A stretch of DNA of 64,000 nt from Paenibacillus urinalis (lineage in GTDB: Bacteria; Bacillota; Bacilli; Paenibacillales; Paenibacillaceae): NCBI RefSeq assembly GCF_028747985.1, contig NZ_CP118110.1, forward strand, positions 1 to 64,000, read 5' to 3'. The translations under genes and the position numbers were made by a program. The notes under the pieces are model-generated. The model made no database searches and was not told the origin of the DNA. It was given only the letters and a program-made list of their open reading frames with translations. Numbering within the stretch: position 1 is the first letter of the stretch; every line of letters starts with the position of its first letter. Shown one piece after another: positions 17,551 to 26,675 of this stretch.

Positions 17551-19444
17551 AACTTACATGCCCCCAATGTTTGTTTAGGAAGGCTTTGAAATCACTTGCA
17601 TCCTTAGGAGGCATAATCGCAAGCATTTGCTGTACTTTTTCCTTGGATAGAGGCTCACCAGCTACATATTTACCGTCCAGGTACTCTACAATGTTACGAT
17701 CTTTCCATACGCGTCCTGTTTTCCGCAGGAGTTCCTCTTTTTTAATTGCTATAAGTGCATCCATCTTGGACTCGAGAGTATCTCCGGACTTGATCTCTAG
17801 AAGTTCTGAGTCATCATGCTCTTGATAAATACATTCAGTTATACGTTCAATATAACGGTGACCAGTGTTGCTTCTTTCAACATGGACATCCAACTCAATG
17901 ACTTTAGCCACCTGCTCTTCAGCAGTTTTTTGATCCGTAGCTGCTTGAGTGTTAATTAATGAATTTCGCAATGACCACATAAGGTCTCTAAAAGTTTTGG
18001 CATGGTGAGTAAAAACCGTAAATAAACTTGCGACTTGTCCCATCTTAATCATCCATGCAGCCACCTCATCAGTAGCGACTTCTCCTAATAGATTGACGGT
18101 TCCATCTGTTTTCTTCTGCAAATCAAGGCCTTGTTGACCAGTTATATAGTCCGTTTCACGAAATGCGATTGTATTCCGCTGTGGATACAGTTTCCGCAGG
18201 TTAAGTTCAAAAGCCATTTCTTGAATGCGTAAGTTATATACTGCTGGGATATACTTGACTGCTGCCATCATAAGAGACGTTTTACCAGAACCTTGTGGTC
18301 CAGTAATAGCAGTAATGCGAGCACCTTTCATTAGAAACTTCATCAACTCTCTAGGGAGCTCTGCATTTTCTGCTGTTTCATCTGATATCAGATTTTCTAA
18401 AGACATGTTTGGAAGGTCAAATTTTCGAACCCAGAATGCCCAGCTTTCTGAAAAAGGCGGTCGGACTACAACAACCCGCGAACCATCTTTCAACTCATTT
18501 ACTTTGAAACCTGTCTGTTCTGTCATTTGACTCGGATTGTCATATTTATAGATGTTGTTGACGATTCTCTTTAGCTCCAACTCAGAATTAAAACTGAGAA
18601 AAGATAAATGAATTGATTTTCCTTTATAGAAAATCCATACACTTTCGTATCCGTGGTGTTTAATTTTTTTCATAGAGTTCATCAAATCCACTTCATCATC
18701 AAGCAGCTGCATTGAGCTAGGCACACCGGAAACCCCACCAGAAACGCCATCAACTCTCATGTTAAGGATGTCATCAATAACACCATATCCTTTGTACTGT
18801 GAGTACACTCTCTGAACCACAACACTCAATCTATCCTGGAAATCCAGTTTAGTGTTCGCAAGTTCTGTCTTAAAGACCTTATTGATTTCTTCACTTGTGA
18901 TAATGTAAGATTCTGTCGTTCCGTCTTCAATTTCTGATTTTAATTCATCGAGTTGATACTGACTTATCAGCTGCTCCAGTCCCTTAAATCCGAACTTCTT
19001 TTTATATAAATGAAGAAGGATATCAAACTTATCTTGATCACTTAATTTTTTGGGATCATTAAATGGGATGATCCAGTTAATATTCTCTTCATTGATCCCA
19101 TACTTCCGTTCAAGTAGATCGTATATGTATTGCTTGAGATATACTTTCTCTTGAATATCACCGGTATTCGCGTTTTTAAGGGCTTTTTCCAGTTCCACTA
19201 CTATTGCTTTTCGTCGTTCATACTCTTCATCAGATAAACCTAAATCCAGTAAATTCGTATTGATAAAATCACTTATCGTCCTTTTTACAAAGCCGAGTAT
19301 CTGATCGATTTCATATCGTTTCCTGTCCATTTCATCTTTTTTAGATACTTGCTGGACGGGTTTGCGTCGTAATTTTAAAGTCAAAAACAATATAAGACCG
19401 ATCAAAATGAGGACGATAATCAGATAGTTTAAAGTCGTCCCCAT
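17543..19444 (-). CDS. CpaF/TadA-like secretion ATPase with N-terminal membrane anchor
   Basis: 633 residues. An N-terminal transmembrane helix (about 6-23), unusual for CpaF, is followed by a charged linker. The T2SS/T4SS-type ATPase core spans about 320-520: Walker A GPQGSGKT at 382-389, the Walker B/Asp-box region NLLGEVATDE (451-460), and the histidine-containing FTHHAKT (478-484) in place of the usual THA. It powers assembly or secretion in Tad and VirB11-like systems. It overlaps the downstream platform gene and abuts the TadZ-like gene (stop and start share one base). The core is intact, so it is likely active. Confidence 0.82.
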   Translation of the reverse strand: MGTTLNYLIIVLILIGLILFLTLKLRRKPVQQVSKKDEMDRKRYEIDQILGFVKRTISDFINTNLLDLGLSDEEYERRKAIVVELEKALKNANTGDIQEKVYLKQYIYDLLERKYGINEENINWIIPFNDPKKLSDQDKFDILLHLYKKKFGFKGLEQLISQYQLDELKSEIEDGTTESYIITSEEINKVFKTELANTKLDFQDRLSVVVQRVYSQYKGYGVIDDILNMRVDGVSGGVSGVPSSMQLLDDEVDLMNSMKKIKHHGYESVWIFYKGKSIHLSFLSFNSELELKRIVNNIYKYDNPSQMTEQTGFKVNELKDGSRVVVVRPPFSESWAFWVRKFDLPNMSLENLISDETAENAELPRELMKFLMKGARITAITGPQGSGKTSLMMAAVKYIPAVYNLRIQEMAFELNLRKLYPQRNTIAFRETDYITGQQGLDLQKKTDGTVNLLGEVATDEVAAWMIKMGQVASLFTVFTHHAKTFRDLMWSLRNSLINTQAATDQKTAEEQVAKVIELDVHVERSNTGHRYIERITECIYQEHDDSELLEIKSGDTLESKMDALIAIKKEELLRKTGRVWKDRNIVEYLDGKYVAGEPLSKEKVQQMLAIMPPKDASDFKAFLNKHWGHVSYD

Positions 19445-20286
19445 TAAGACACTCCTTTCTCAATACTTTTAATCTTTGTGTTGACTCCTACTTCCGTAAG
19501 AATGAATTCCGCTGCTCTACGTACTTCCTGCATGAAGTAATAATTATCATGATTTCTTGTGATGTATCGATTTTTCATGAAGAATCCCTTTATATCTCCA
19601 TCATTGTAGTGATCTCTGAAATTAGTATTGTAAGGAATTGAGAGAATTGGACCTTTGTAACGGTATTTATTGGCTATGTTTTTAATTTTGTATTTTGATT
19701 CAACGTCATACTGACCAACCATCAAAACGTGAGGCTTGTTATGCAGTTCCTCAGGCCAGTAGGTTTTACTTTCAAAGTACTTTTCTAAAACATTTATGTT
19801 CTGGTTAACACATACAACTATTAGATCCGAACTCTGAAGCATGGCTTTTCCTACTTCGCTATTCGTTCCACTATGAAGATCTAGCAGCATGGCATCATAA
19901 TAAGTGCTTGCCTTCTCATATATAATTTTCAATACATCCGTCGATTCTTCAAATTGTGTTTGGTTAGGTTTTCCACTATTCTTCAAGAAATCAAGGCGAT
20001 CCCTTTCAATGAATAACGAGTTGTTCCTGATGGAATCATTTTGTAACTTGCCTGAACGGACAGCTCGCTCTAAAGCATCAATACCAATTCCTGTGAAATC
20101 AAAAAATTCTGGATTAGATTGTTGCAAAGCCTTTCGGAAAGCCTGTTCTAAGGTGACGTCGGACCATTGAGGCTGCGAACAAAGAGTTCGGATCTGATAT
20201 TCCATTCCAACCAGTGCTGCTATCGCAGCGGTATTACTTGTAACTCCTAAGCCATGCTGGTATCCCCAAAATACAATTTGCCCCAT
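19444..20286 (-). CDS. MinD/TadZ-like protein with degenerate P-loop
   Basis: 280 residues with the overall plan of the ParA/MinD/CpaE superfamily: N-terminal P-loop region (residues 7-20, GYQHGLGVTSNTAA), the YDAMLLDLHSG switch-type strand near 135-145, and a VVCVNQNINVLEKYF strand near 160-175. The Walker A lysines are missing (HGLGVTSN instead of KGGVGKT), so nucleotide binding is probably weak or lost. TadZ proteins localise Tad machines to a cell position. It is the last of three such proteins in the operon, each in a different state of P-loop decay. Confidence 0.6.
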   Translation of the reverse strand: MGQIVFWGYQHGLGVTSNTAAIAALVGMEYQIRTLCSQPQWSDVTLEQAFRKALQQSNPEFFDFTGIGIDALERAVRSGKLQNDSIRNNSLFIERDRLDFLKNSGKPNQTQFEESTDVLKIIYEKASTYYDAMLLDLHSGTNSEVGKAMLQSSDLIVVCVNQNINVLEKYFESKTYWPEELHNKPHVLMVGQYDVESKYKIKNIANKYRYKGPILSIPYNTNFRDHYNDGDIKGFFMKNRYITRNHDNYYFMQEVRRAAEFILTEVGVNTKIKSIEKGVS

Positions 20287-20288
20287 CC

Positions 20289-20969
20289 TTAACCTCTCCT
20301 TTCAGTTTGCTTCCATAGATTTAAAGTTTCTTTTGGGCTCTGCTCAAGAATTCGTGATACGATTGACCTGATCACATCTTTGTATGGTCCTGAAATCCCC
20401 TTAAGTTTTACCGTACTGGAGAATTGATTATTGGTTTTTCTTGTTAAGTCACGCTCGTCCGGATAGTAAGTCAAAGTATCCTCCCAATGGATAGGGTGTC
20501 TTTCTAAGAGATCATTAAGATAGGACTCGTTATGAGTACCATTGACCTCAAATAATACTTTAGTAAAAGGGTAGAGCTCAGAAATCATCTTTTCTTGGAA
20601 GTATGATTGAAGGAGCTTTGCATTACTCTGCATAACCGGATTCTCAAATGAAGAGACCAAGTAGTACATGTCGGCTAACGGCCAATTTCTCAGGGCCTCT
20701 TCATTTTCTGCATCTATTAGTACGATATCGTACTCACCTTTTTTTAGATGCACTTCCAAATCACTGTAGCTTTTTAATCCTTCAGCAACATCAAAGTGAT
20801 CATACTCCTGAAGAGTAGTATTCATCTCCACTTTCGGATAGGCATGCATATATCTACTAGTTAATGTGCAGTCAGCTATCAAAACTCTCTTCACTTGTGA
20901 TACTAGCTTGGCAATGTAAAACAACAGATCAGTTTTATCGTAATTTCCTACAAAGAGAATATGCTTCAT
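20289..20969 (-). CDS. small MinD-like protein lacking a P-loop
   Basis: 226 residues. The fold cues are those of a SIMIBI/MinD-type ATPase: an N-terminal ILFVGNYDKTDLLFYIAKL segment where the P-loop should be, a VLIADCTLTSR strand, and YDIVLIDAENEE in the Walker B position. There is no GK[ST] at all, so it is probably a non-hydrolysing partner. Its neighbours are the CpaB-like gene (10 bases upstream) and the TadZ-like gene (3 bases downstream). The assignment is by structural pattern, so moderate confidence. Confidence 0.5.
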   Translation of the reverse strand: MKHILFVGNYDKTDLLFYIAKLVSQVKRVLIADCTLTSRYMHAYPKVEMNTTLQEYDHFDVAEGLKSYSDLEVHLKKGEYDIVLIDAENEEALRNWPLADMYYLVSSFENPVMQSNAKLLQSYFQEKMISELYPFTKVLFEVNGTHNESYLNDLLERHPIHWEDTLTYYPDERDLTRKTNNQFSSTVKLKGISGPYKDVIRSIVSRILEQSPKETLNLWKQTERRG

Positions 20970-20978
20970 AACTGCCTC

Positions 20979-21962
20979 CTACTCTGTTACCGTAGCATCA
21001 ACTGGGACACTCACATTGTTATCTGTGAAAACAGCTTCTGAGTTTTGGGGAGTTTGCTGCTGATCGAGCAATGAATTCCCCGTAACTGTTGAGGTCTCAG
21101 CTACCTCTTCAGTTTCCTTCTTGGTTCCGTTCTTGCCGTTACTATAATCCTGTCTTTGCTTCTCAGTCATAGATTGCAAATCACTTTCAAGCTTCTGACG
21201 ATATCTTCGTTCTAGCTCCGTTGTTGCAACATCTATAATATTGGGATCAGAATCGATCAAATCTAAGACCTTTTCATTAGCAGGGTACGTAATAGCAGCC
21301 TCATTTTGCATGTGTGGATCCACATAGGTTAATGCGTAAATTGTGGCATCATTGATATAAGCGTCCACAATGGCACTAGACATTGTTAAGATTTCTTGCT
21401 CGTCCATCTCATACCAAATGGTTCCATTGGCTAAGTCTTTAACTTTTTTCTTGGATAGTACTATGTAGTCTTGGCCTGTTGGAAACTTAACGCGGACATC
21501 GACAAATTCATCCTTCTCCAGTTTGCTTGGAAGCTCGATAAGGCGAAACTCTTGGTTTCTCAAATCATCAGGTGTTATTCCATCTTCATAAAGCATCGAG
21601 TCGGTGATAGGTGTATTCTTTTTCAAATTAATCTTTGTGTACTTTCCTACAATATCATTAGCATGCATAACGTTTTCTGGTACTGCTCTTTTCGGAACAT
21701 TTATGGTTACAAGGTCCGATTCATGTAGAATATCACCAGCCTCGTAATCGTCTGCAGCTACCTGAACGGCTATTGTTTCTTCTTCTAACTGCATTTGTGC
21801 AAAGTCACGTTGCTCCTCAAGAATGTTTCTTTCAGTTTCGTTTTTACCCTCGATGTGTTTGAAATAGAAGTAGCCGATTGTAACACAAATCAGTAGTACA
21901 ACAATTCCGCCGATGGAGCCGGCTAAAATCAATTGTTTTTGGCGAAATCTTATTTTTGACAT
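20979..21962 (-). CDS. SAF-domain CpaB/RcpC-like pilus assembly protein
   Basis: 327 residues: short cytoplasmic N-terminus, one transmembrane helix (about 11-33), coiled-coil stretch (38-58), then a SAF domain (about 62-125) with the pattern DYEAGDILHESDL and KNTPITDSMLY, followed by a beta-rich region and a Gln/Glu/Thr-rich tail. This is the arrangement of CpaB/RcpC proteins, which act at the cell envelope in Tad pilus assembly. In Gram-positives the partner is unknown. Lies between two MinD-like genes, as cpaB does beside cpaE/tadZ. Confidence 0.75.
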   Translation of the reverse strand: MSKIRFRQKQLILAGSIGGIVVLLICVTIGYFYFKHIEGKNETERNILEEQRDFAQMQLEEETIAVQVAADDYEAGDILHESDLVTINVPKRAVPENVMHANDIVGKYTKINLKKNTPITDSMLYEDGITPDDLRNQEFRLIELPSKLEKDEFVDVRVKFPTGQDYIVLSKKKVKDLANGTIWYEMDEQEILTMSSAIVDAYINDATIYALTYVDPHMQNEAAITYPANEKVLDLIDSDPNIIDVATTELERRYRQKLESDLQSMTEKQRQDYSNGKNGTKKETEEVAETSTVTGNSLLDQQQTPQNSEAVFTDNNVSVPVDATVTE

Positions 21963-21999
21963 GAATTTTCTCCCTTCATCTCATAACTGCCGTTCAAAA

Positions 22000-23385
22000 T
22001 TAGTCCTGAAAGAATGTCTGCATCTTCTTTTTAAGTAGTGAGAGTCGTTGATGTTGGTGCAGCTTCAATATTTCCTCTAATGTTGAGTTAACTACCTTAT
22101 CCTTCTGATATGGATCTGTTTGAAACGGCAAAGAATGTATTTTCCTCTTTGGTAATTTTTTTCTTATATCATCAACCGTCTGTTTTGAAGCCATAGGAAC
22201 GCACAATTTCCACCTGCTTTGATCAAGGTCAATTTGTTCCTCAAAGAAGTTCATAATGTCTTTCTGTTTCCATTCACTTCCTGACCCAACGACGATGGAT
22301 ATATTTGCTCGTAAAAATTCTTCATAGCAATAACTTTCTTGATAGGCTCCCATATCAATAATGATGAAAGCGTAATTTCCTGAGTGATAATGATAAAGTT
22401 TAAGATCCTTGACGGACTTAGCATATCTAACTCCGTCAATTGTAAATGTTGGATTTTTGAGTATTGTTGGATTATCTATACCTTCATAGGCAGCTTCAAT
22501 TTCTACAAAATCGTTTGAATCGTTTGCTTCTATTAAAAGAACAGGATAATTTTCACTCGCTAGATAGTTAGCTAGCATAATGGCAGTATGAGTACAACCG
22601 ACACCACTTTTTACACCAGTTACTGCAATTACAGCTGTTCCAACAAACCTTTCTTTTTTACGCTTAACATTTTTTTGTAGTACAGGAGCAAAATCAAGTT
22701 CCTCTGTACGAATAACATCTAGATTTTTTTGCTTTTTTCCTTCGATAATCGCCTTTTTCTTCTCATCTATCTTTTCAAATAACTTGGCACTTGTTTCAGA
22801 GATTTGACGACTAAATTCTTTTGCAGATTCACTAAATCGGGAAACTGGTTGATTGTCTAAAGAAGCATTCTCAAGAGATCCATCTTCCTTCTCAGTTGTT
22901 TCATCAGAGATTATTTCAACTTCAGTAGTGAATGTCTCTTCCTGGTATTCTTCCTTGCCTTCATCAAGTTTCTCACCAAAGCAATTCTCCTGAGGGTTCT
23001 TTAGTACAGGAACTCGAACGCTATGTCCTAAGGCTTCAAGGATTCTTACTTCAACAATTCCGGGTTCAAGATCCATATAATTAAGGCAAGTAATACCTTC
23101 ATCCATTAAGCTTGAAATCAATTCATCATCTTCTCGATGGTAAATCAGCATAATTGTTGAACCAGGACGCTCAATTCGTATCTTCGCTACGAGTCGCTTA
23201 AATGCATCGTCAGACCGTATAACATTCTCCATGAAGACAACAATATTTGATTCAATTGACTCCCACTGAGGAACAAAGAAATCTAAAGAATCAATTGTTC
23301 TGACTATTCTCCCAATATCACTAAGCTCATCAGCAAACCATTCTGCTTCATCCCTATCCGGGGTAGCTAAGAATATTCGATTCAT
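22000..23385 (-). CDS. TadZ/CpaE-like protein: receiver-like domain plus ParA-type ATPase
   Basis: 461 residues. N-terminal receiver-like (CheY-fold) domain, about 1-118, lacking an obvious phosphoacceptor Asp in the usual acidic triad; an acidic and helical linker (135-240); then a ParA/MinD-like domain from 247 with deviant Walker A VKSGVGCTHTA (258-268) in which the lysine of the GKT motif is Cys while the signature lysine is kept. Later motifs VLLIEANDSNDF and YAFIIIDMGAYQES are typical. Pseudoreceiver plus atypical ATPase is the defining layout of TadZ/CpaE. ATG with AGGGGGTTG upstream. It is the first recognisable Tad component in the operon. Confidence 0.75.
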   Translation of the reverse strand: MNRIFLATPDRDEAEWFADELSDIGRIVRTIDSLDFFVPQWESIESNIVVFMENVIRSDDAFKRLVAKIRIERPGSTIMLIYHREDDELISSLMDEGITCLNYMDLEPGIVEVRILEALGHSVRVPVLKNPQENCFGEKLDEGKEEYQEETFTTEVEIISDETTEKEDGSLENASLDNQPVSRFSESAKEFSRQISETSAKLFEKIDEKKKAIIEGKKQKNLDVIRTEELDFAPVLQKNVKRKKERFVGTAVIAVTGVKSGVGCTHTAIMLANYLASENYPVLLIEANDSNDFVEIEAAYEGIDNPTILKNPTFTIDGVRYAKSVKDLKLYHYHSGNYAFIIIDMGAYQESYCYEEFLRANISIVVGSGSEWKQKDIMNFFEEQIDLDQSRWKLCVPMASKQTVDDIRKKLPKRKIHSLPFQTDPYQKDKVVNSTLEEILKLHQHQRLSLLKKKMQTFFQD

Positions 23386-23451
23386 TTACAACCCCCTGTA
23401 TTCCTGTATATATATCAATTTATTAATATACAAACATGAAATGAAAGCTTG

Positions 23452-24360
23452 TTAGCTAAGATTATAGTATTGCTTCTCCTCATTCTGAAATATGAAAAAG
23501 CTTGTTTTGAGATTTTTCTGATGGTTGTACAGATCATTATCAGTTAGAAACCAAACATAATCTGAAATACCTTCTTGCATGATAAGCTTTTGTGCTAAAG
23601 TGGCCTTCTCTTCAGTAGAGAGAAGTAAGATGAGTATGCCACCACCTTCAGTACTTTTAAGAAAGTTTTTGTAGAACTGAGCTTGATATCTTAAGGTTTT
23701 CAACCATTTCTCGTCTTCGCGATGAACAACCAAGTAGAATGAAAGCATTTTCCCCTTTGGAGTTCGAAGTATATAACGAGCCATGGGTATTTGTTGTTCT
23801 TCTTCAATTTTTAAAATAGGATGAAATTCAAAGTGTGTCATTTTGAAATTCTCTCGAAGTTGAATATACAACTCGTTAGTCACTGAATATTTCATTCGAT
23901 ATAGCATGGTCATAGGCCGTGTAGCCCTCGGATCTCTATTACCTAACACTAAGCCGTATCGATATTTCAATACATCAGCACCGCTAGCACCTAACTCATA
24001 AAAACTCTGACGATTCTCACTCGGACTTGAATAAGTTTTCCATTGAATGCGCCGAATCATTCCATATTTCAACAGCTTACGAACTCTCTTTTTAACTGTT
24101 TCCTCTCTCTCTGCTTCAGGAAAGAAAATTCTTTGTAATTGAGATAGCGTAATCCAGCGGTGTACAAAAAGAAATCTTACAATTTCAATATCCCTGTCTG
24201 TGATCCAACCATTTTTTATTTTTTCTTCGATGTAATAAAACTCATGTCTTGTTAGCTGATCCATCCCTGTAACGTACGCATATGGATCATCCCAAATCGG
24301 TTTTGGTTGGAGTGTCGGTTCTTCCGCTGAATCTAACAACGGAGACACTTGAAATTCCAT
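23452..24360 (-). CDS. Replic_Relax-family-like protein
   Basis: 302 residues. An N-terminal winged helix (about 58-125: RFLFVHRWITLSQLQRIFF, then VRKLLKYGMIRRIQW) and a C-terminal domain with LRTPKGKMLSFYLVVHREDEKW resemble the replication-relaxation (Replic_Relax) family found on Gram-positive plasmids. The nuclease-like acidic residues are less obvious here than in the 33-kb paralogue. Family members are linked to plasmid replication or mobilisation, but their biochemical role is poorly defined. SD AGGGGAG is eight bases ahead of the ATG, and 12 bases separate it from the S1-repeat gene. Confidence 0.55.
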   Translation of the reverse strand: MEFQVSPLLDSAEEPTLQPKPIWDDPYAYVTGMDQLTRHEFYYIEEKIKNGWITDRDIEIVRFLFVHRWITLSQLQRIFFPEAEREETVKKRVRKLLKYGMIRRIQWKTYSSPSENRQSFYELGASGADVLKYRYGLVLGNRDPRATRPMTMLYRMKYSVTNELYIQLRENFKMTHFEFHPILKIEEEQQIPMARYILRTPKGKMLSFYLVVHREDEKWLKTLRYQAQFYKNFLKSTEGGGILILLLSTEEKATLAQKLIMQEGISDYVWFLTDNDLYNHQKNLKTSFFIFQNEEKQYYNLS

Positions 24361-24372
24361 ATTACACTCCCC

Positions 24373-25221
24373 TTAATAAATTTCATGAGGAAATTTGCAA
24401 ATTCTTGATTTAATACGCCTTCTCTCCACATCAATGTTTCTTATTTTCACACTCACTCGTTTTCCAATAAGTGAACCATGAGAGGGAAGCTTTGGTGGAA
24501 ACCAAGCAAGAGTCTCAACGCCAGGTGTCAGCTTAACGAAAATCCCAACATTTTCAACGACACGTGTTATTTCCCCGGGATAAAAATTGCCCACGCCAAA
24601 ATTCTCTCGGACACGATTCCATGGGTCTTCTAACAACTCTTTACGGGATACTCGTACTTGCTGTTTCTCCCTATCAATTTTCTTGATTTTAACAGTAAGC
24701 GTAGTGCCGAGTGGTACAAGGTTCTTAGCTGAATGCGTCCAATCATATTCATAATCTTGAATGGCTAGCACACATGAAACCCCTTTTACTAAAACATACA
24801 AACGTTCCTCTTCCCATCCGGAAACTGTTCCTGTAACAACATGTCCTTCTTCAGCAGTCTCCCAAAATTCCTCCTGAAGTTCATCAATTGCTTGCACACG
24901 AGAAAGCAAGACAATTCCCTTTTCTTCATCAAAGACCTGAAATTGTTCAGGGTCTAGCCCCATTTTCTGTACATCCAAAACCATAAAATCAATTCGATGA
25001 TCAATAAAACCTACAAGAGAACGGAATTTATGTTTATCAAATTGATCCTCATAAATTAACCCTTTAAGACCATTATTTAAATGAACAAGCACGCACTCCA
25101 TTTTCTTGCCATGAGGTTCGTGTACCTCTACACCGCTCACTAAACCTTGGTGAATTTGTTTTCGACGTAAAGACGTCCTGTATTCCTGCATTGGATTTGA
25201 TGAAAGTGATTGAAAACTCAC
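24373..25221 (-). CDS. three-repeat S1-type RNA-binding protein
   Basis: 282 residues with three recurring OB/S1-like units: about 20-100 (IHQGLVSGVEV...), about 123-195 (EEGHVVTGTVSGWEEERLYV...KIKKIDREKQQVRVSRKEL) and about 208-275 (FYPGEITRVVENVGIFVKL...). The VGNFYPGEITRVVENVGIFV stretch is a textbook S1 strand pattern. It may bind RNA or single-stranded DNA. Finding it in a Tad-like/plasmid operon is unusual. GTG start with AAGGAGG about seven bases ahead; the GTGA overlaps the stop of the preceding 160-residue gene. Confidence 0.7.
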   Translation of the reverse strand: MSFQSLSSNPMQEYRTSLRRKQIHQGLVSGVEVHEPHGKKMECVLVHLNNGLKGLIYEDQFDKHKFRSLVGFIDHRIDFMVLDVQKMGLDPEQFQVFDEEKGIVLLSRVQAIDELQEEFWETAEEGHVVTGTVSGWEEERLYVLVKGVSCVLAIQDYEYDWTHSAKNLVPLGTTLTVKIKKIDREKQQVRVSRKELLEDPWNRVRENFGVGNFYPGEITRVVENVGIFVKLTPGVETLAWFPPKLPSHGSLIGKRVSVKIRNIDVERRRIKSRICKFPHEIY

Positions 25222-25700
25222 GCTGATTCCTCCTTAACTTTTATGTAAAGTGCGTATTTACGATCTGTCACGAAACGAAAACCAACCAGATCCAAATCCC
25301 TACGTTTTCGATCAATTACTCTAATCGCTTTTCTTTTGAACATCTTATTAATAAATTCCTCTCCAAGCTCCGAGGACCATATTACTTTGTAATACCCTTT
25401 TGTTGGTAAATGTCCGGCTAAGTCAATGCTTATCTGAAGAGCTGAGTCACTAGCATTAATGTCATTATCTTTTTCGTTTAATTCTAAATCTTGTGTAGCT
25501 GTTAAAATCATTTTGTTTTTACTAGACCATTCAATGAGTAAACTTGGATTTATTCTCTTTATAGCTGTAACGAATGCGTATATAGGCACATACTCGTTCA
25601 TGAGGAGACAGTTGTTATAAAAGTTCTCAAGCCTATCCACATTACAATCAGGATGGGTTAGCACAAACTCCAGTTCTTCAAGTAGATGTTTATCAATCAA
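25218..25700 (-). CDS. hypothetical protein at the head of the Tad-like operon
   Basis: 160 residues, hydrophilic, no signal peptide or membrane helix. Features visible: a helical N-terminal half with ELEFVLTHPDCNVDRLENFYNNC and a basic KRKAIRVIDRKRRD segment near 122-136 that could contact nucleic acid. No family recognised. It is the first gene of the minus-strand operon that runs through the S1-repeat, Replic_Relax-like and Tad-like genes and is coupled to the S1 gene by a four-base overlap. Promoter likely in the AT-rich box at 25748. Confidence 0.55.
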   Translation of the reverse strand: MIDKHLLEELEFVLTHPDCNVDRLENFYNNCLLMNEYVPIYAFVTAIKRINPSLLIEWSSKNKMILTATQDLELNEKDNDINASDSALQISIDLAGHLPTKGYYKVIWSSELGEEFINKMFKRKAIRVIDRKRRDLDLVGFRFVTDRKYALYIKVKEESA

Positions 25701-25747
25701 ACTATTGCTCCTCTCTAAATTTTCTCCTTTCCATGTATTATAATCAA

Positions 25748-25790
25748 TTAGTTAGTTTATATATATATTAATATACAACTATATTTGAAA
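25748..25790. promoter_or_regulatory. AT-rich promoter box (copy B)
   Basis: TTAGTTAGTTTATATAT (25748-25764) plus TTAATATACAA lies in front of the Tad-like operon, about 50 bases ahead of its first gene. Same box type as copies at 6.6, 29.5 and 34.3 kb. Confidence 0.35.
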
Positions 25791-25804
25791 AAAATGAAGG
25801 GTTA

Positions 25805-26422
25805 TTATTTAACCCTTTTAAGTTGACCTCTTTTTATTGTTTTTGGCAGCAGCTCTGTTGTATCCAACTGCCTTATTTCTAAGTAAGCATTACCAAACCG
25901 ATCGGTAGTTCTCTCGATATAATATTCTTGATCCTCAAACAGTATATACGACTCATCATCGTAGTACTCTCCCTTTCGAATCTCATCTATAGCAAATTTA
26001 AGTATCTCCTTCGAATGTAGAATACTTGCTGATATCTTAATTTCAGGATGATTGTATACACTTTCAGTTCCAGTCGTCATCAATTTGTATGGTTGTTGAG
26101 TCAAAGGATTGTTCATAGTAACAATATTAACTTCATCATCATGAGATATTTTTATTTTTGCAAGATTATCTTGTGGAATCATTTCAAAACTTAACAACGA
26201 ACCATTAAAATACCAAGCATGGTTTATGTCAAAATCGAGGGTGTAAATCTTATCCAAGATACCATGAAACAATTCCTCATAATTATTTATTGATTCTTCT
26301 ATATATAGATCTGGGTAACCATAATGTTGGAGTCCGTATGTTCTAACATACTTGATGTTGCCATCTAAGTCAGTCGTCACAACTGGTTTTATTGAAGGAT
26401 CAAAAAATTGATGCATATACAT
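25805..26422 (-). CDS. hypothetical protein
   Basis: 205 residues from the ATG at 26422. A TTG five codons earlier would place AGAAGGG inside the coding region, whereas that sequence sits five bases ahead of 26422, so the later start is chosen. The protein is acidic and mixed alpha/beta, with no membrane or signal segment and no recognised motif; a repeated theme is YIEESINNYEE and YYIERTTDRFGNAYLEIRQ. Divergent from the winged-helix gene at 26676, with which it shares an AT-rich intergenic region; it may be that regulator's target. Confidence 0.55.
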   Translation of the reverse strand: MYMHQFFDPSIKPVVTTDLDGNIKYVRTYGLQHYGYPDLYIEESINNYEELFHGILDKIYTLDFDINHAWYFNGSLLSFEMIPQDNLAKIKISHDDEVNIVTMNNPLTQQPYKLMTTGTESVYNHPEIKISASILHSKEILKFAIDEIRKGEYYDDESYILFEDQEYYIERTTDRFGNAYLEIRQLDTTELLPKTIKRGQLKRVK

Positions 26423-26582
26423 CGCATCCCTTCTCAAAAGTTTCCGATATAGATTATTATATTACTCTTTTTCAATTCAACAAAATTTTTTAACCTCCCC
26501 CTGTAATTTTTCCTGCAAGTTGGGTAAAATGTACTAGAAAGTAATTAATGAAAACATATTTTAATGCTTTTAAATATGAGTT

Positions 26583-26660
26583 TTTATGATATATATACGC
26601 TAATCGATATATGTTATTTACTTATATTGTGTGTTAATATATATGATAGTAACCTGAAAG
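26583..26660. promoter_or_regulatory. AT-rich divergent promoter region (copy E)
   Basis: Runs of TGATATATATACG, CGATATATG and TTGTGTGTTAATATATATG sit between the divergent 205-residue gene and the winged-helix gene. TTGTGTGTTA recurs in the promoter region of the conjugation operon (34305-34314). Probable operator/promoter; inference. Confidence 0.35.
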
Positions 26661-26675
26661 GCTCGGTGAAATAAT

